Positions 25,627-32,947 of a stretch of 64,000 nt of DNA are shown one piece after another. A program made the position numbers and the translations under genes. A model generated the notes under the pieces. The model saw nothing but the letters and a program-made list of their open reading frames with translations. It was not told where the DNA came from and did not search any database. This DNA comes from Foetidibacter luteolus (GTDB lineage Bacteria > Bacteroidota > Bacteroidia > Chitinophagales > Chitinophagaceae): assembly GCF_009650435.1 (NCBI RefSeq), contig NZ_VVIP01000081.1, positions 1-64,000 of the forward strand, written 5' to 3'. The stretch's first letter is position 1. Each line of letters opens with the position of its first letter.

Positions 25627-25675
25627 ACGGCTGGAAGCGATTGGGCAAAAAAGAGGTTTGAACGGGTGGGGGTTG

Positions 25676-25710
25676 TAAGATGCAGGATGCTGGTTGCTGG
25701 TTACTGGCGT
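25676..25710. repeat. Heptamer array H5 (mixed words)
   Basis: TAAGATG, CAGGATG, CTGGTTG, CTGGTTA, CTGGCGT in exact 7-bp phase. It joins the GATG word class to the CTGGTTA class without a break and covers the stop codon of the SRPBCC gene (25701-25703). Confidence 0.7.
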
Positions 25711-26258
25711 TTTCTGCTAAACCGTGCATCCTGTTTTTTTAAGTTATGCGCAAAGGTAGGCGGCGGCGGAGGCGGAACATTTTCCTCTCCGCGGGTTCTG
25801 CGCAGCTCCAGCAAAAGGCTTTTTTCGCCCTGTGCCATAGCCCACCGATGGTTGGCGGAGAAAATTGGTTTCATTAAAAATGAGAATCGCTTTAGCAAAG
25901 GTTTTTCTGCTTCCAGCTTCCAGTCGAAGATGATATTGCAATAATCCCCATCCTGTTCAAAATGCCAGATGCCACGGCCTTCAAAATCTCCGAAAGCTTT
26001 AATAGAAAACCCGGTGTATTTATGGCATTCATATACTTCAAAATTCCAGCGCAGGGTATAAGGCAGCCAACCCTTTGTGTAAAGGCTGGCTTTTTTGCCA
26101 ATACTGTTTTCATCGCCTTTATCTGTAACAGTTACATCCAGGTAAACGGAAGGCCACCAGCGTGGTAGATTTTCGGCTGCACTTAAAATATCATATACTT
26201 CACGGCAGGTGGCGGCCACCCGCCAGCGGGTAATAAAATGGTACTCGTTGGTTGACAT
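25701..26258 (-). CDS. SRPBCC-fold (polyketide cyclase-like) protein
   Basis: 185 residues from the ATG at 26258; the frame extends to 26378 but without support. It opens EYHFITRWRVAATCREVYDIL and has the WWPSVY turn and the GRGIWHFEQDGDYCNIIFDW strands of the START/SRPBCC helix-grip fold, a hydrophobic ligand pocket without membrane segments. The C-terminal ~25 residues are unusual: a six-proline run after GEENV and then a basic tail whose final codons and stop come from heptamer array H5. This suggests that the original stop was lost and the tail extended into repeat DNA. Ligand unknown. Confidence 0.75.
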   Translation of the reverse strand: MSTNEYHFITRWRVAATCREVYDILSAAENLPRWWPSVYLDVTVTDKGDENSIGKKASLYTKGWLPYTLRWNFEVYECHKYTGFSIKAFGDFEGRGIWHFEQDGDYCNIIFDWKLEAEKPLLKRFSFLMKPIFSANHRWAMAQGEKSLLLELRRTRGEENVPPPPPPTFAHNLKKQDARFSRKRQ

Positions 26259-26622
26259 TTTATGAAAGGTTTGCTGAAGATTAATTACGGAAATATACCC
26301 GGGCGGGTTTACATGCTGTGAAAAAAAGAGAAGGTTCTGTGATAAATCACAACAAGGCCAAATATAAACATGGCGCACGGTTATAAAAAACCCATACTTA
26401 GTGAATTGCGTGTTTTACTGTGCGGAATGGTACAATTTTACGATAAACTGTATCGCTACCGTACACTCTTATTTTTCCTGTAATTCAACCCCAGTAAGGG
26501 TTTCAGGGGATTATCATTTCTAATAACCAATCATACAAACGCTTTAACCACTCATCAGTCGTTTAGTATTCATTAACGCAGGCCGTCACGAACTTTGCCT
26601 TATCAAAAGAAAATAAACAATT

Positions 26623-27066
26623 ATGAAAAAGCACTTGTTATGGTTATCGGTGATGTTCGCCCTGGTTATAGCGGCATCTTACCAGCAACAGGTCGGCGAA
26701 CTAATCAACCCCGAAAAACCTGTTACAAAAGACATCAGCCTGGCAGTATATGCCGGCAGCAATTACAACTCAAAAATTTACGATGAGTCTGTTGCAAAAC
26801 TGCATGTAACTGTTTATAAAGTACGTGGCAAAAAGGAAAGTATCGTTTGGCAAAAATCCTTTGATGCGATGGAATTAAAAGAACTTCCCGATTGCAGTAA
26901 TGCTTTGTCTCAGGAAGTACGCATCAGCAATGTATTTGATAAAAAGGAGCAATTGATAGTAACGTATACCCTGGTTTACGAATCTAAGGGAAGCATAGTT
27001 GAAAGGTACAATGGCAGCCTGGTAGGTAAAGGAAAAAATGCAGAAAAACTATACATCAATATATAA
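26623..27066 (+). CDS. Small exported protein of unknown function
   Basis: 147 residues with an N-terminal signal sequence (KKHLLWLSVMFALVIAASY). The mature part is rich in beta strands and has no Cys (apart from one in LPDCSNAL) and no known motif. It ends KLYINI. It has its own strong terminator at 27131-27153. I do not recognise the family. Confidence 0.7.
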   Translation: MKKHLLWLSVMFALVIAASYQQQVGELINPEKPVTKDISLAVYAGSNYNSKIYDESVAKLHVTVYKVRGKKESIVWQKSFDAMELKELPDCSNALSQEVRISNVFDKKEQLIVTYTLVYESKGSIVERYNGSLVGKGKNAEKLYINI

Positions 27067-27130
27067 CAACCCTAACCATAGAAAACTTTATAACCTTAAA
27101 AAAACACACCGATAACAAGAAAAGAACACA

Positions 27131-27153
27131 GGGGGCCGCCGGCCCCCTTTTCT
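27131..27153 (+). terminator. Rho-independent terminator
   Basis: GGGGGCC-GCC-GGCCCCC (27131-27147) followed by TTTTCT, 65 bases after the stop of the preceding gene. Confidence 0.85.
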
Positions 27154-27191
27154 ATTGTTATAATTGCCGGCATAAGAAACAACCGGTTACA

Positions 27192-27370
27192 CCGGCGGGT
27201 GAGGGATTGAAGCGGCTACCAGGTGAAGAAACCCCCTCCAACTCCCCCTGAAGGTGGAGGGCCGGCGCTGCTTGTGCTGGAGTACAAGCGAGCAAAAGCA
27301 ACATTCAGTTGCTTTTGTGATGGTTGCGGACGCAGTTCTGCCCGGCCCATTTGCGTAGCTTTGGGACGCC
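27192..27370 (-). repeat. Interspersed repeat R2, long form with extra insert
   Basis: Shares the GGGATTGAAGCGG end, the GTTGCGGACGCAGTTCTGCCCGGCCC part and an AGCAAC/GTTGCT hairpin with the long R2 copies. It also has an extra ~35-bp segment with CCCCCTCCAACTCCCCCTGA and its complement-like GGTGGAGGG. The minus-strand frame in it is not a gene. Confidence 0.75.
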
Positions 27371-27485
27371 TCTGTAGTTTCCTGCATTGTGCAATGCGAC
27401 AGCCCGGCCTTTCCATAGGCCTTTTAAATTCGCACAGGGGTGTAACCTTTTATATTGATATTTGTTAAAGGAAAAAACAACAGCT

Positions 27486-28415
27486 ATGGCAACCGTTCTT
27501 GTAACTGGCGGCACAGGGTTAATAGGCAGGCATTTATCGCACCTTTTATTGCAAAAGGGGTACAGCATAATTATTTTAACCAGGAAGAAACCAGGGCATG
27601 CAACACCCAACATTACGTATGCGGAGTGGGATGTAAGCCGGGGCTTGATAGATAAAGATGCTGTCATGAAAAGTGACTATATTATCCACCTGGCGGGTGC
27701 CGGCGTAGCTGATGAAAGATGGTCTGCCAAAAGAAAGCAGGAAATAGTTGACAGCCGTGTTAAAAGCAGCGAATTGCTGGTAAAAACCTTACAGGAAAAC
27801 CAGCACCACGTAAAGGCAACGGTTAGTGCTTCCGGCATTGGCTGGTATGGCGGAGATAATGATGCCAGCCGCGTTAAAGGTTTTACCGAGGAAGCAGAAC
27901 CCGACAAAGATTTCCTGGGTGAGACGTGCCGGCTGTGGGAGCAGAGTATAGAGCCAGTGCAATCATCGGGCATAAGGCTGGTAAAAATGAGAACGGGCCT
28001 TGTACTGAGCAACGATGGTGGCGCTTTGGCAGAGTTTAAGAAACCTTTAAAATTTGGTATAGCCGGAATACTGGGTGGTGGCGACCAGGTGATGAGCTGG
28101 ATACATATTGACGACATTTGCCGCATGTACCTGTACGCCTTACAAAATGAACAAGTAAGCGGCGCCTACAATGCTGTTGCCCCCACACCGGTTACCAACA
28201 AAGAGCTAACCTTGCAAACAGCCCGTACCATGCGGGGCAAACGTTTTATACCCATTTATGTTCCCTCTTTTGTGTTAAAGCTAATACTGGGCGAAATGAG
28301 CATAGAAGTATTAAAAAGCGCCACTGTAAGCGATAGTAAAATAAGGGCCACGGGCTTCCGTTTTTTGTATCCATCCTTAGAAGCGGCATTAAATGAATTG
28401 CTGCGCAATAAATAG
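27486..28415 (+). CDS. TIGR01777-family NAD(P)-binding epimerase-like protein
   Basis: 309 residues from the ATG at 27486 (a TTG at 27462 is in frame but unlikely). Rossmann motif VLVTGGTGLIGRHL at the N-terminus, then YIIHLAGAGVADERW and the SASGIGWYGG segment. The C-terminal DUF1731 part carries YNAVAPTPVTNKEL and the final LYPSLEAALNELL. Members are SulA/YfcH-like short-chain dehydrogenase/epimerases of unclear substrate. It stands alone on its strand. Confidence 0.92.
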   Translation: MATVLVTGGTGLIGRHLSHLLLQKGYSIIILTRKKPGHATPNITYAEWDVSRGLIDKDAVMKSDYIIHLAGAGVADERWSAKRKQEIVDSRVKSSELLVKTLQENQHHVKATVSASGIGWYGGDNDASRVKGFTEEAEPDKDFLGETCRLWEQSIEPVQSSGIRLVKMRTGLVLSNDGGALAEFKKPLKFGIAGILGGGDQVMSWIHIDDICRMYLYALQNEQVSGAYNAVAPTPVTNKELTLQTARTMRGKRFIPIYVPSFVLKLILGEMSIEVLKSATVSDSKIRATGFRFLYPSLEAALNELLRNK

Positions 28416-28613
28416 AATAATATTATCTACTTGGCTAAGAGACTATCAATGCCGGTTGCGCAATCTGGCGTGTAAAAGCAGTGCCGTTATTACGGGAGAA
28501 CATTTGTACTGCACCGCTATACCGGGCAGGGGAATGCCAATCTCTACGCATACTGTTTATAACAAGCAGAACAATATATCCTTCAACAGCTAATTAACTA
28601 ACGGAGGTAAAGA

Positions 28614-29393
28614 TTACAAATCATCTTTTTCAAATTTGCGTATTGCAAAAAAGCAGTAAAGGCCAATGTACAAAAGGCATACAATAAGCAATGTTATTTC
28701 TGAAGGAGACTCTTTATAAAGAATATTCTTAAATACAGTGTCAGGAATCAGTACATCGCTGGCTTCAAGCGGCATGTAATAAAAGAAACTATGGCTGTCA
28801 AGCAATTTGTTATCAATCCAAAGGCCCAGCAGTTGTTCAAAAATAATTCCGTATAAAAAGAAAATAGCTAATGCTAATCCACTTCTGCGTAGTAGCACAG
28901 CGAGTATCATGGCGAAAAATAAATAGCAACAGGCCTGTATAAAGCAATAACCTATAAAATGGATGCCATCTGCTGAAAAGTATCCATTGGAAGAAACACC
29001 GTAGATAATTGCTATAATAAGGCAGAATATTGTTGTGAGTAATGCAAGCACTAAACCGAACAGTATTTTGGCAATAATAAATTGTCTTCTTTCGTAGCCG
29101 TCAATAATATTTTGCCGGTGTGTTTTAAATGTATATTCATTGGAGATTATCAGTATCATCAGCATTCCCGGAAAGTACATAAGCCAACTGCTTACCCAAG
29201 CAATGGTTTGATAAATCTTCGGGTAATGGTAAGGCAGTAATTCAAACGGTATGCCTTCTTTATGTATCTCGTCCTGAAAATAATGTAGTATGTAGTTAAT
29301 GCTAAACAGGCCAACGAGGTAAAGGCCAAGAAAAATCCAGAAAGCTTTGTAGTTTTTTACTTTAAGCCATTCTATTTTAAGCAGGTGTAACAT
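28614..29393 (-). CDS. ABC-2 type transporter permease
   Basis: 259-residue hydrophobic protein with about six membrane helices (for example residues ~17-35, 60-83, 105-130, 145-165 and a C-terminal one). The cytoplasmic loop EYTFKTHRQNIIDGYERRQF is typical of ABC-2 exporters of the bacteriocin/lantibiotic-immunity kind. It follows its ATPase by 20 bp. The exported substrate is unknown. Confidence 0.88.
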   Translation of the reverse strand: MLHLLKIEWLKVKNYKAFWIFLGLYLVGLFSINYILHYFQDEIHKEGIPFELLPYHYPKIYQTIAWVSSWLMYFPGMLMILIISNEYTFKTHRQNIIDGYERRQFIIAKILFGLVLALLTTIFCLIIAIIYGVSSNGYFSADGIHFIGYCFIQACCYLFFAMILAVLLRRSGLALAIFFLYGIIFEQLLGLWIDNKLLDSHSFFYYMPLEASDVLIPDTVFKNILYKESPSEITLLIVCLLYIGLYCFFAIRKFEKDDL

Positions 29394-29413
29394 ATAATGT
29401 GGTTGGATGGTTA

Positions 29414-30307
29414 TTAATTACCGGTAAGTTCAAGAAACATGGCTTCCAGGCTTTTCTTTTTTAACTGCAGGTGGTTAAGCACAATGCCGTTATCAAAACA
29501 ATGGCGGTTAATGTTTTCAAGGCTGCCAGCAATGCCGCCGTAATGCAACTGTATAACAGTATCTGTTTTGGTAAGGGAGGTGTAACCGTTAAGTGATTGT
29601 AACGCTGTTTCCAGCCCATCCATGTTAGCGGCGCCAACCTCTACAATATCTTCATTTACCAGTACCTCGCTTACCTTACCGGCAGTAAGCAGGTTGCCCC
29701 TTTTTAGTATGGCTACATGGGTGCAAACTTTCTCCACTTCATCCAGCAGGTGGCTGGCCATAATAATCGTTTTTCCTTCAGTAGCCAGGCGTTTAATCAG
29801 GTCTCTTATTTCTGCTATGCCAACCGGGTCAAGGCCATTGGTGGGTTCGTCAAATATCAATACATCAGGGTTGCCCAGCAGGCAGGATGCAATGGCCAGG
29901 CGTTGTTTCATACCCAGGGAATAGGTGCTGAACTTGCTGCTTTTTCTTTCGTACAGGTTTACTTTTTTCAGTACATCATCAACCTGGTCAAATCCTTTGC
30001 CTTTAATTTCAGCGGCAATGCGCAGGTTTTTATCAGCAGACAGGTAATGGTAAAAGTTAGGCGTTTCCAACAGCGTGCCAATTTTCTTGCGCATTTCGGC
30101 TGAAGAAGGCTGTCCGTAAAATTCAAAGCTGCCGGAGCTGGCCCGCAGTATGTTCATCACAATACCCAGCATGGTTGTTTTGCCACTCCCGTTGGGCCCC
30201 AGGATACCAAACACGCTGCCTGCAGGCACGCCGAAGGAAACATTGTTGAGGGCCAGGATATTGCCGTAGTATTTAGTGATCCCGTTAAGCTGTAGTACGT
30301 TTTGCAT
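29414..30307 (-). CDS. ABC transporter ATP-binding protein
   Basis: 297 residues. Walker A GPNGSGKTT near residue 39, signature YSLGMKQRLAIA, Walker B VLIFDEPTNGLDPVG, and the switch His in IIMASHLLDE. The C-terminal ~80 residues form the accessory domain of ABC-2 exporter ATPases (SLEAMFLELTGN end). It pairs with the permease at 28614-29393 in a two-gene operon. Confidence 0.95.
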   Translation of the reverse strand: MQNVLQLNGITKYYGNILALNNVSFGVPAGSVFGILGPNGSGKTTMLGIVMNILRASSGSFEFYGQPSSAEMRKKIGTLLETPNFYHYLSADKNLRIAAEIKGKGFDQVDDVLKKVNLYERKSSKFSTYSLGMKQRLAIASCLLGNPDVLIFDEPTNGLDPVGIAEIRDLIKRLATEGKTIIMASHLLDEVEKVCTHVAILKRGNLLTAGKVSEVLVNEDIVEVGAANMDGLETALQSLNGYTSLTKTDTVIQLHYGGIAGSLENINRHCFDNGIVLNHLQLKKKSLEAMFLELTGN

Positions 30308-30443
30308 GCTTTGTTTAATTTATCAAAAAGGGGTGATAAACCTAAGGTATAATTATTCCGATAACAAAATGAAAATGAGAAGGGAAGTTATATGTATGGT
30401 ATAAAACGTTTAGATACGGTAAAAATTTCTTTTGTTCCAGGCA

Positions 30444-30475
30444 ACAACAAAAAAGCCACCCGTAAAAGGTGGCTT
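30444..30475 (-). terminator. Rho-independent terminator of the S6-S18-L9 operon
   Basis: Read on the minus strand: AAGCCACC stem, 7-base loop, GGTGGCTT (30453-30475) then TTTTTTGTTGTTG, 24 bases past the L9 stop. Confidence 0.88.
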
Positions 30476-30498
30476 TGCTATTTTAAAGTGGTAGAAAC

Positions 30499-30945
30499 TT
30501 ATTCGCCTACTACTTCAAATTCAATTTCGGTAGTGTTGCCACCGCCAAAATCAATAGAAGCTTTGTAAGTGCCCAGTTCTTTCACTTCATCTACAATAGA
30601 AATGCGCTTGCGGTCAATCTCATAACCTTTCTGGTCGCGGATGGCACGTGCAATTTGTAAAGATGTAACGCTGCCAAAAATTTTACCGCTGGTACCGGTC
30701 TTAGCGCCAATTTTAATGGCAGACTCTTTCAGTACTGCAATTACGCTCTTAATTTCAGCCAGCATAGCGGCTTCTTTCTTAGCCTTAACTTTCAGTTTTT
30801 CTTCCAGTTGTTTCAGGTTAGAAGGATTGGCTTCTACCGCGAATTTCTGTGGAATAAGATAGTTACGGGCATAACCGTTACGTACCGGAACCAGTTCGTT
30901 TTTCAGACCCAGGTTATCTACATCCTGAATTAATATTACCTGCAT
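30499..30945 (-). CDS. rplI: 50S ribosomal protein L9
   Basis: 148 residues. The N-terminal rRNA-binding domain has MQVILIQDVDNLGLKNELV and VRNGYARNYLIPQ, followed by the long central helix rich in Lys, Glu and Ala (residues ~45-75) and the C-terminal domain with KIFGSVTSLQIARAI. Third gene of rpsF-rpsR-rplI, but separated from rpsR by 153 bp that hold a heptamer array. Confidence 0.97.
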   Translation of the reverse strand: MQVILIQDVDNLGLKNELVPVRNGYARNYLIPQKFAVEANPSNLKQLEEKLKVKAKKEAAMLAEIKSVIAVLKESAIKIGAKTGTSGKIFGSVTSLQIARAIRDQKGYEIDRKRISIVDEVKELGTYKASIDFGGGNTTEIEFEVVGE

Positions 30946-31047
30946 GTTGTTTGTTTTAGTTCCCGGCGCCCAATCTTAGATTGTGACTGTCTCCCGCCAT
31001 GCAGCAGGATTAGGGATGGTTACTAATAAGAGGGGAGTAGCCAGTGA

Positions 31048-31098
31048 TAAAAGGCGAGTGGGGTGTTTTCCCACTCACCACTCGCTATTCACTAATTT
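31048..31098. repeat. Heptamer array H7 in the rpsR-rplI spacer
   Basis: CCACTCA, CCACTCG, CTATTCA, CTAATTT in phase (31071-31098). GAGTGGG (31056-31062) pairs with CCCACTC (31070-31076), giving a stem inside the ribosomal-protein mRNA. Confidence 0.75.
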
Positions 31099-31365
31099 CT
31101 ACTTCAATAAATCCGTTACATACGGCAACAAAGCCATCTGGCGTGCTTTTTTAACGGCATCGCTTACTTTGCGCTGGTATTTTAAGGAGTTACCTGTTAA
31201 ACGGCGGGGTAACAGTTTGCCCTGCTCGTTCACAAATTTTTTCAAAAATTCAGTGTCTTTGTAATCTACGTACCTGATACCGTATTTTTTAAAGCGGCAG
31301 AATTTCTTCTTGGGCTTTTCCGTTTTAATCGCGGTCAGGTATTTAATTTCATTTGCTTTTGCCAT
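31099..31365 (-). CDS. rpsR: 30S ribosomal protein S18
   Basis: 88 residues. Family features: CRFKKYGIRYVDYKD, the FLKKFVNEQGKLLPRRLTG segment, and the basic RKVSDAVKKARQMALLPY end. It binds S6 in the 30S platform. Starts three bases after the rpsF stop, so it is coupled to it. Confidence 0.97.
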   Translation of the reverse strand: MAKANEIKYLTAIKTEKPKKKFCRFKKYGIRYVDYKDTEFLKKFVNEQGKLLPRRLTGNSLKYQRKVSDAVKKARQMALLPYVTDLLK

Positions 31366-31368
31366 GGT

Positions 31369-31722
31369 TTAAATCTCCGCTTTTTCGGTTCCGGTAGGTA
31401 CGCCACTTCTCTTTTTTGCATTGTACTCAACGGCGTATTTGTCGAGTGCTGTAGCCATGTGACGCATAATGTTGTCGTCACGGAGAATCTGAATCTTCAG
31501 TTTCTCATTGAAGCTGGATGGCGCTGTGTACTCTAAAACCCAGTAAATACCTGTGGTTTTTTTCTGTACAGGATACGCCAGTGATTTTAGTCCCCAGGGA
31601 TTGCTGTGCACTACAGTTCCACCGTTTTCAACTATAAAGTCGGTGTACTTTTTCTGAGCCGCTTTAAACTCGTCTTCAGAAAGCACAGGGGTAAAAATCA
31701 CCATCAATTCGTAATTGTTCAT
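31369..31722 (-). CDS. rpsF: 30S ribosomal protein S6
   Basis: 117 residues from the ATG at 31722 (MNNYELMVIFTPVLSEDEF). The frame extends 20 codons further upstream but those cross the promoter region. Features: NPWGLKSLAYPVQKKTTGIYW, and the ILRDDNIMRHMA strand. It pairs with S18 on the ribosome. First gene of the operon. Confidence 0.97.
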   Translation of the reverse strand: MNNYELMVIFTPVLSEDEFKAAQKKYTDFIVENGGTVVHSNPWGLKSLAYPVQKKTTGIYWVLEYTAPSSFNEKLKIQILRDDNIMRHMATALDKYAVEYNAKKRSGVPTGTEKAEI

Positions 31723-31759
31723 TTTCCCTGTTTTAGGTTTAAAAATAAATTTTGGAGCG

Positions 31760-31795
31760 CAAAGGTAAGGGAATGCCACCAAATACGGGCATTCC
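31760..31795 (-). promoter_or_regulatory. Candidate promoter and inverted repeat before rpsF
   Basis: On the minus strand TACCTTTG (31760-31767) fits TAnnTTTG, 37 bases before the rpsF ATG. Just upstream, GGAATGCC (31770-31777) and GGCATTCC (31788-31795) form an 8-bp inverted repeat that overlaps the expected -10 to -35 span and could bind a regulator. Confidence 0.45.
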
Positions 31796-31888
31796 GGGCT
31801 TTTTTAATTTAAAGCCTTTACAACCTTGGGCGGCGGCTGCGCCCAATATGGTTTGGGTTAAGCTGCTGCCCTTAGTTTATTAAAGGTT

Positions 31889-32008
31889 CAGGGGGTGCCC
31901 CCAAGCTATCGCAAGGGGTCGGGCTTTCCGCTATTACTCCGGCGCAAAAGCCGTGCTGCCATGGCCTCACCGGGGTAACCGCTTCAATCCCTCACCCGCA
32001 GGTGTAAC
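31889..32008 (+). repeat. Interspersed repeat R2, short form
   Basis: GGGGGTGCCCCCAAGC, then GTCGGGCTTTCCGCTATTAC, GGCCTCACCGGGGTAACCGC and CAATCCCTCACCC. Nearly identical in order to 37835-37942 and 44197-44315. Confidence 0.88.
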
Positions 32009-32190
32009 AGGCCGCTGCTTTTGCAGGCAGGCTGTAGTGCAATTGCCATACCACAAGCAGTATAAAAATGTGCAATAGCATTGTTCAACCGCATTGGGTT
32101 GGCAGGCCATTATCAAATGCCAACTCCGGAGTTTTATCCGGGCTATTTACATTCAGCCTTTCGGGCTATTGAACATTTTTATCCTGTAGA
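32009..32190. other. Intergenic stretch, no gene
   Basis: No coding frame or RNA recognised. The end (GGGCTATT..TTTCGGGCTATTGAAC) shares style with R3 stems and leads into the tandem R3 copies. Confidence 0.4.
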
Positions 32191-32568
32191 TACTACAATA
32201 TGCCCCGTAGAGGCTTAATGTTTGTAGCTTAAAATGAAGCCCACGGATTTTATTGCCCTGTAAGGGCTGCCCTTTTTAAACACACCAGGGTAGCCCCTAT
32301 GGGGCATACCATTCCATATCTTTTTATTCTACAAACAGGTAGTGCCTACGGCACAATAATAGCAGCCTGTTTGAATAGATACCACAATATGCCTCGTAGA
32401 GGCTAAATGTTTGTAGCTTAATTGAAACCCACGGATTTTATTGCCCCGTAAGGGCTGCCCTTTTTAAACACATCGGGGTAGCCCCTACGGGGCATACCAT
32501 TCCATATTTTTTATTCTACAAACAGGTAGTGCCTACGACATAATAATGGCAGCCTGTAGATACTATAA
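32191..32568. repeat. Tandem pair of R3 elements, 189-bp period
   Basis: Two near-identical units start at 32191 and 32380. Each holds an inverted repeat from TGTTTGTAG to CTACAAACA (32219-32337 and 32408-32524) and stems such as GCCCC/GGGGC and GTGCC-TAC-GGCAC. The second unit differs at scattered bases, several of them in stems. A third unit begins at 32561 but is broken off. Confidence 0.88.
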
Positions 32569-32646
32569 CCGTTTATGCCGCCTGCGGCGCCGGAAGTAAT
32601 AGCTATGCACGGCAGCCTTTACGTAAATAATTACGCTGTGTCACCA

Positions 32647-32755
32647 CCGCGCCAGGGATAGCAGTGAAAACCCCGCTGAAGGTTTTGTGCCGTGGCTTTG
32701 TGGCGGAGTTGTAACGGATAGCCCGGTGCGCCCTTCAGGCGCAGGCGCCCTGTAA
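32647..32755 (-). repeat. Interspersed repeat R4, copy b
   Basis: Minus strand reads GCAACTCC-like, ACAAAACCTTCAGCGGGGTT and TCACTGCTATCCCTGG in the order of 9450-9560. Confidence 0.65.
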
Positions 32756-32918
32756 AAAGTCTGTATTTTTTTAAATAATTCAGCGTTTAGCATAAAAGAA
32801 TTGCAGCCGGTAAAATTTATACGGCATGCTTTGCCAATTATCTAATAATTGCCCGGTTTGAGGAAAGAGAATCTATTTTTTCCGAATTATAAACTAACAT
32901 TAGTAAGTATTCGAGGCT

Positions 32919-32926
32919 TAATTTTG
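32919..32926 (+). promoter_or_regulatory. Candidate -7 box of pckA
   Basis: TAATTTTG is an exact TAnnTTTG match 21 bases before the pckA ATG. The -33 region is not convincing. Confidence 0.45.
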
Positions 32927-32947
32927 CCCTCTAAACTACTTCTTGCT

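Noticed and set aside
30400..30418. TAAAACGTTTAG as a second LacI-type operator
   Set aside because: The outer TG/CA positions are missing and no promoter is beside it.
32849..32947. 33-codon N-terminal extension of pckA
   Set aside because: It crosses the TAATTTTG promoter box and has no family similarity; the ATG at 32948 gives the normal enzyme length.
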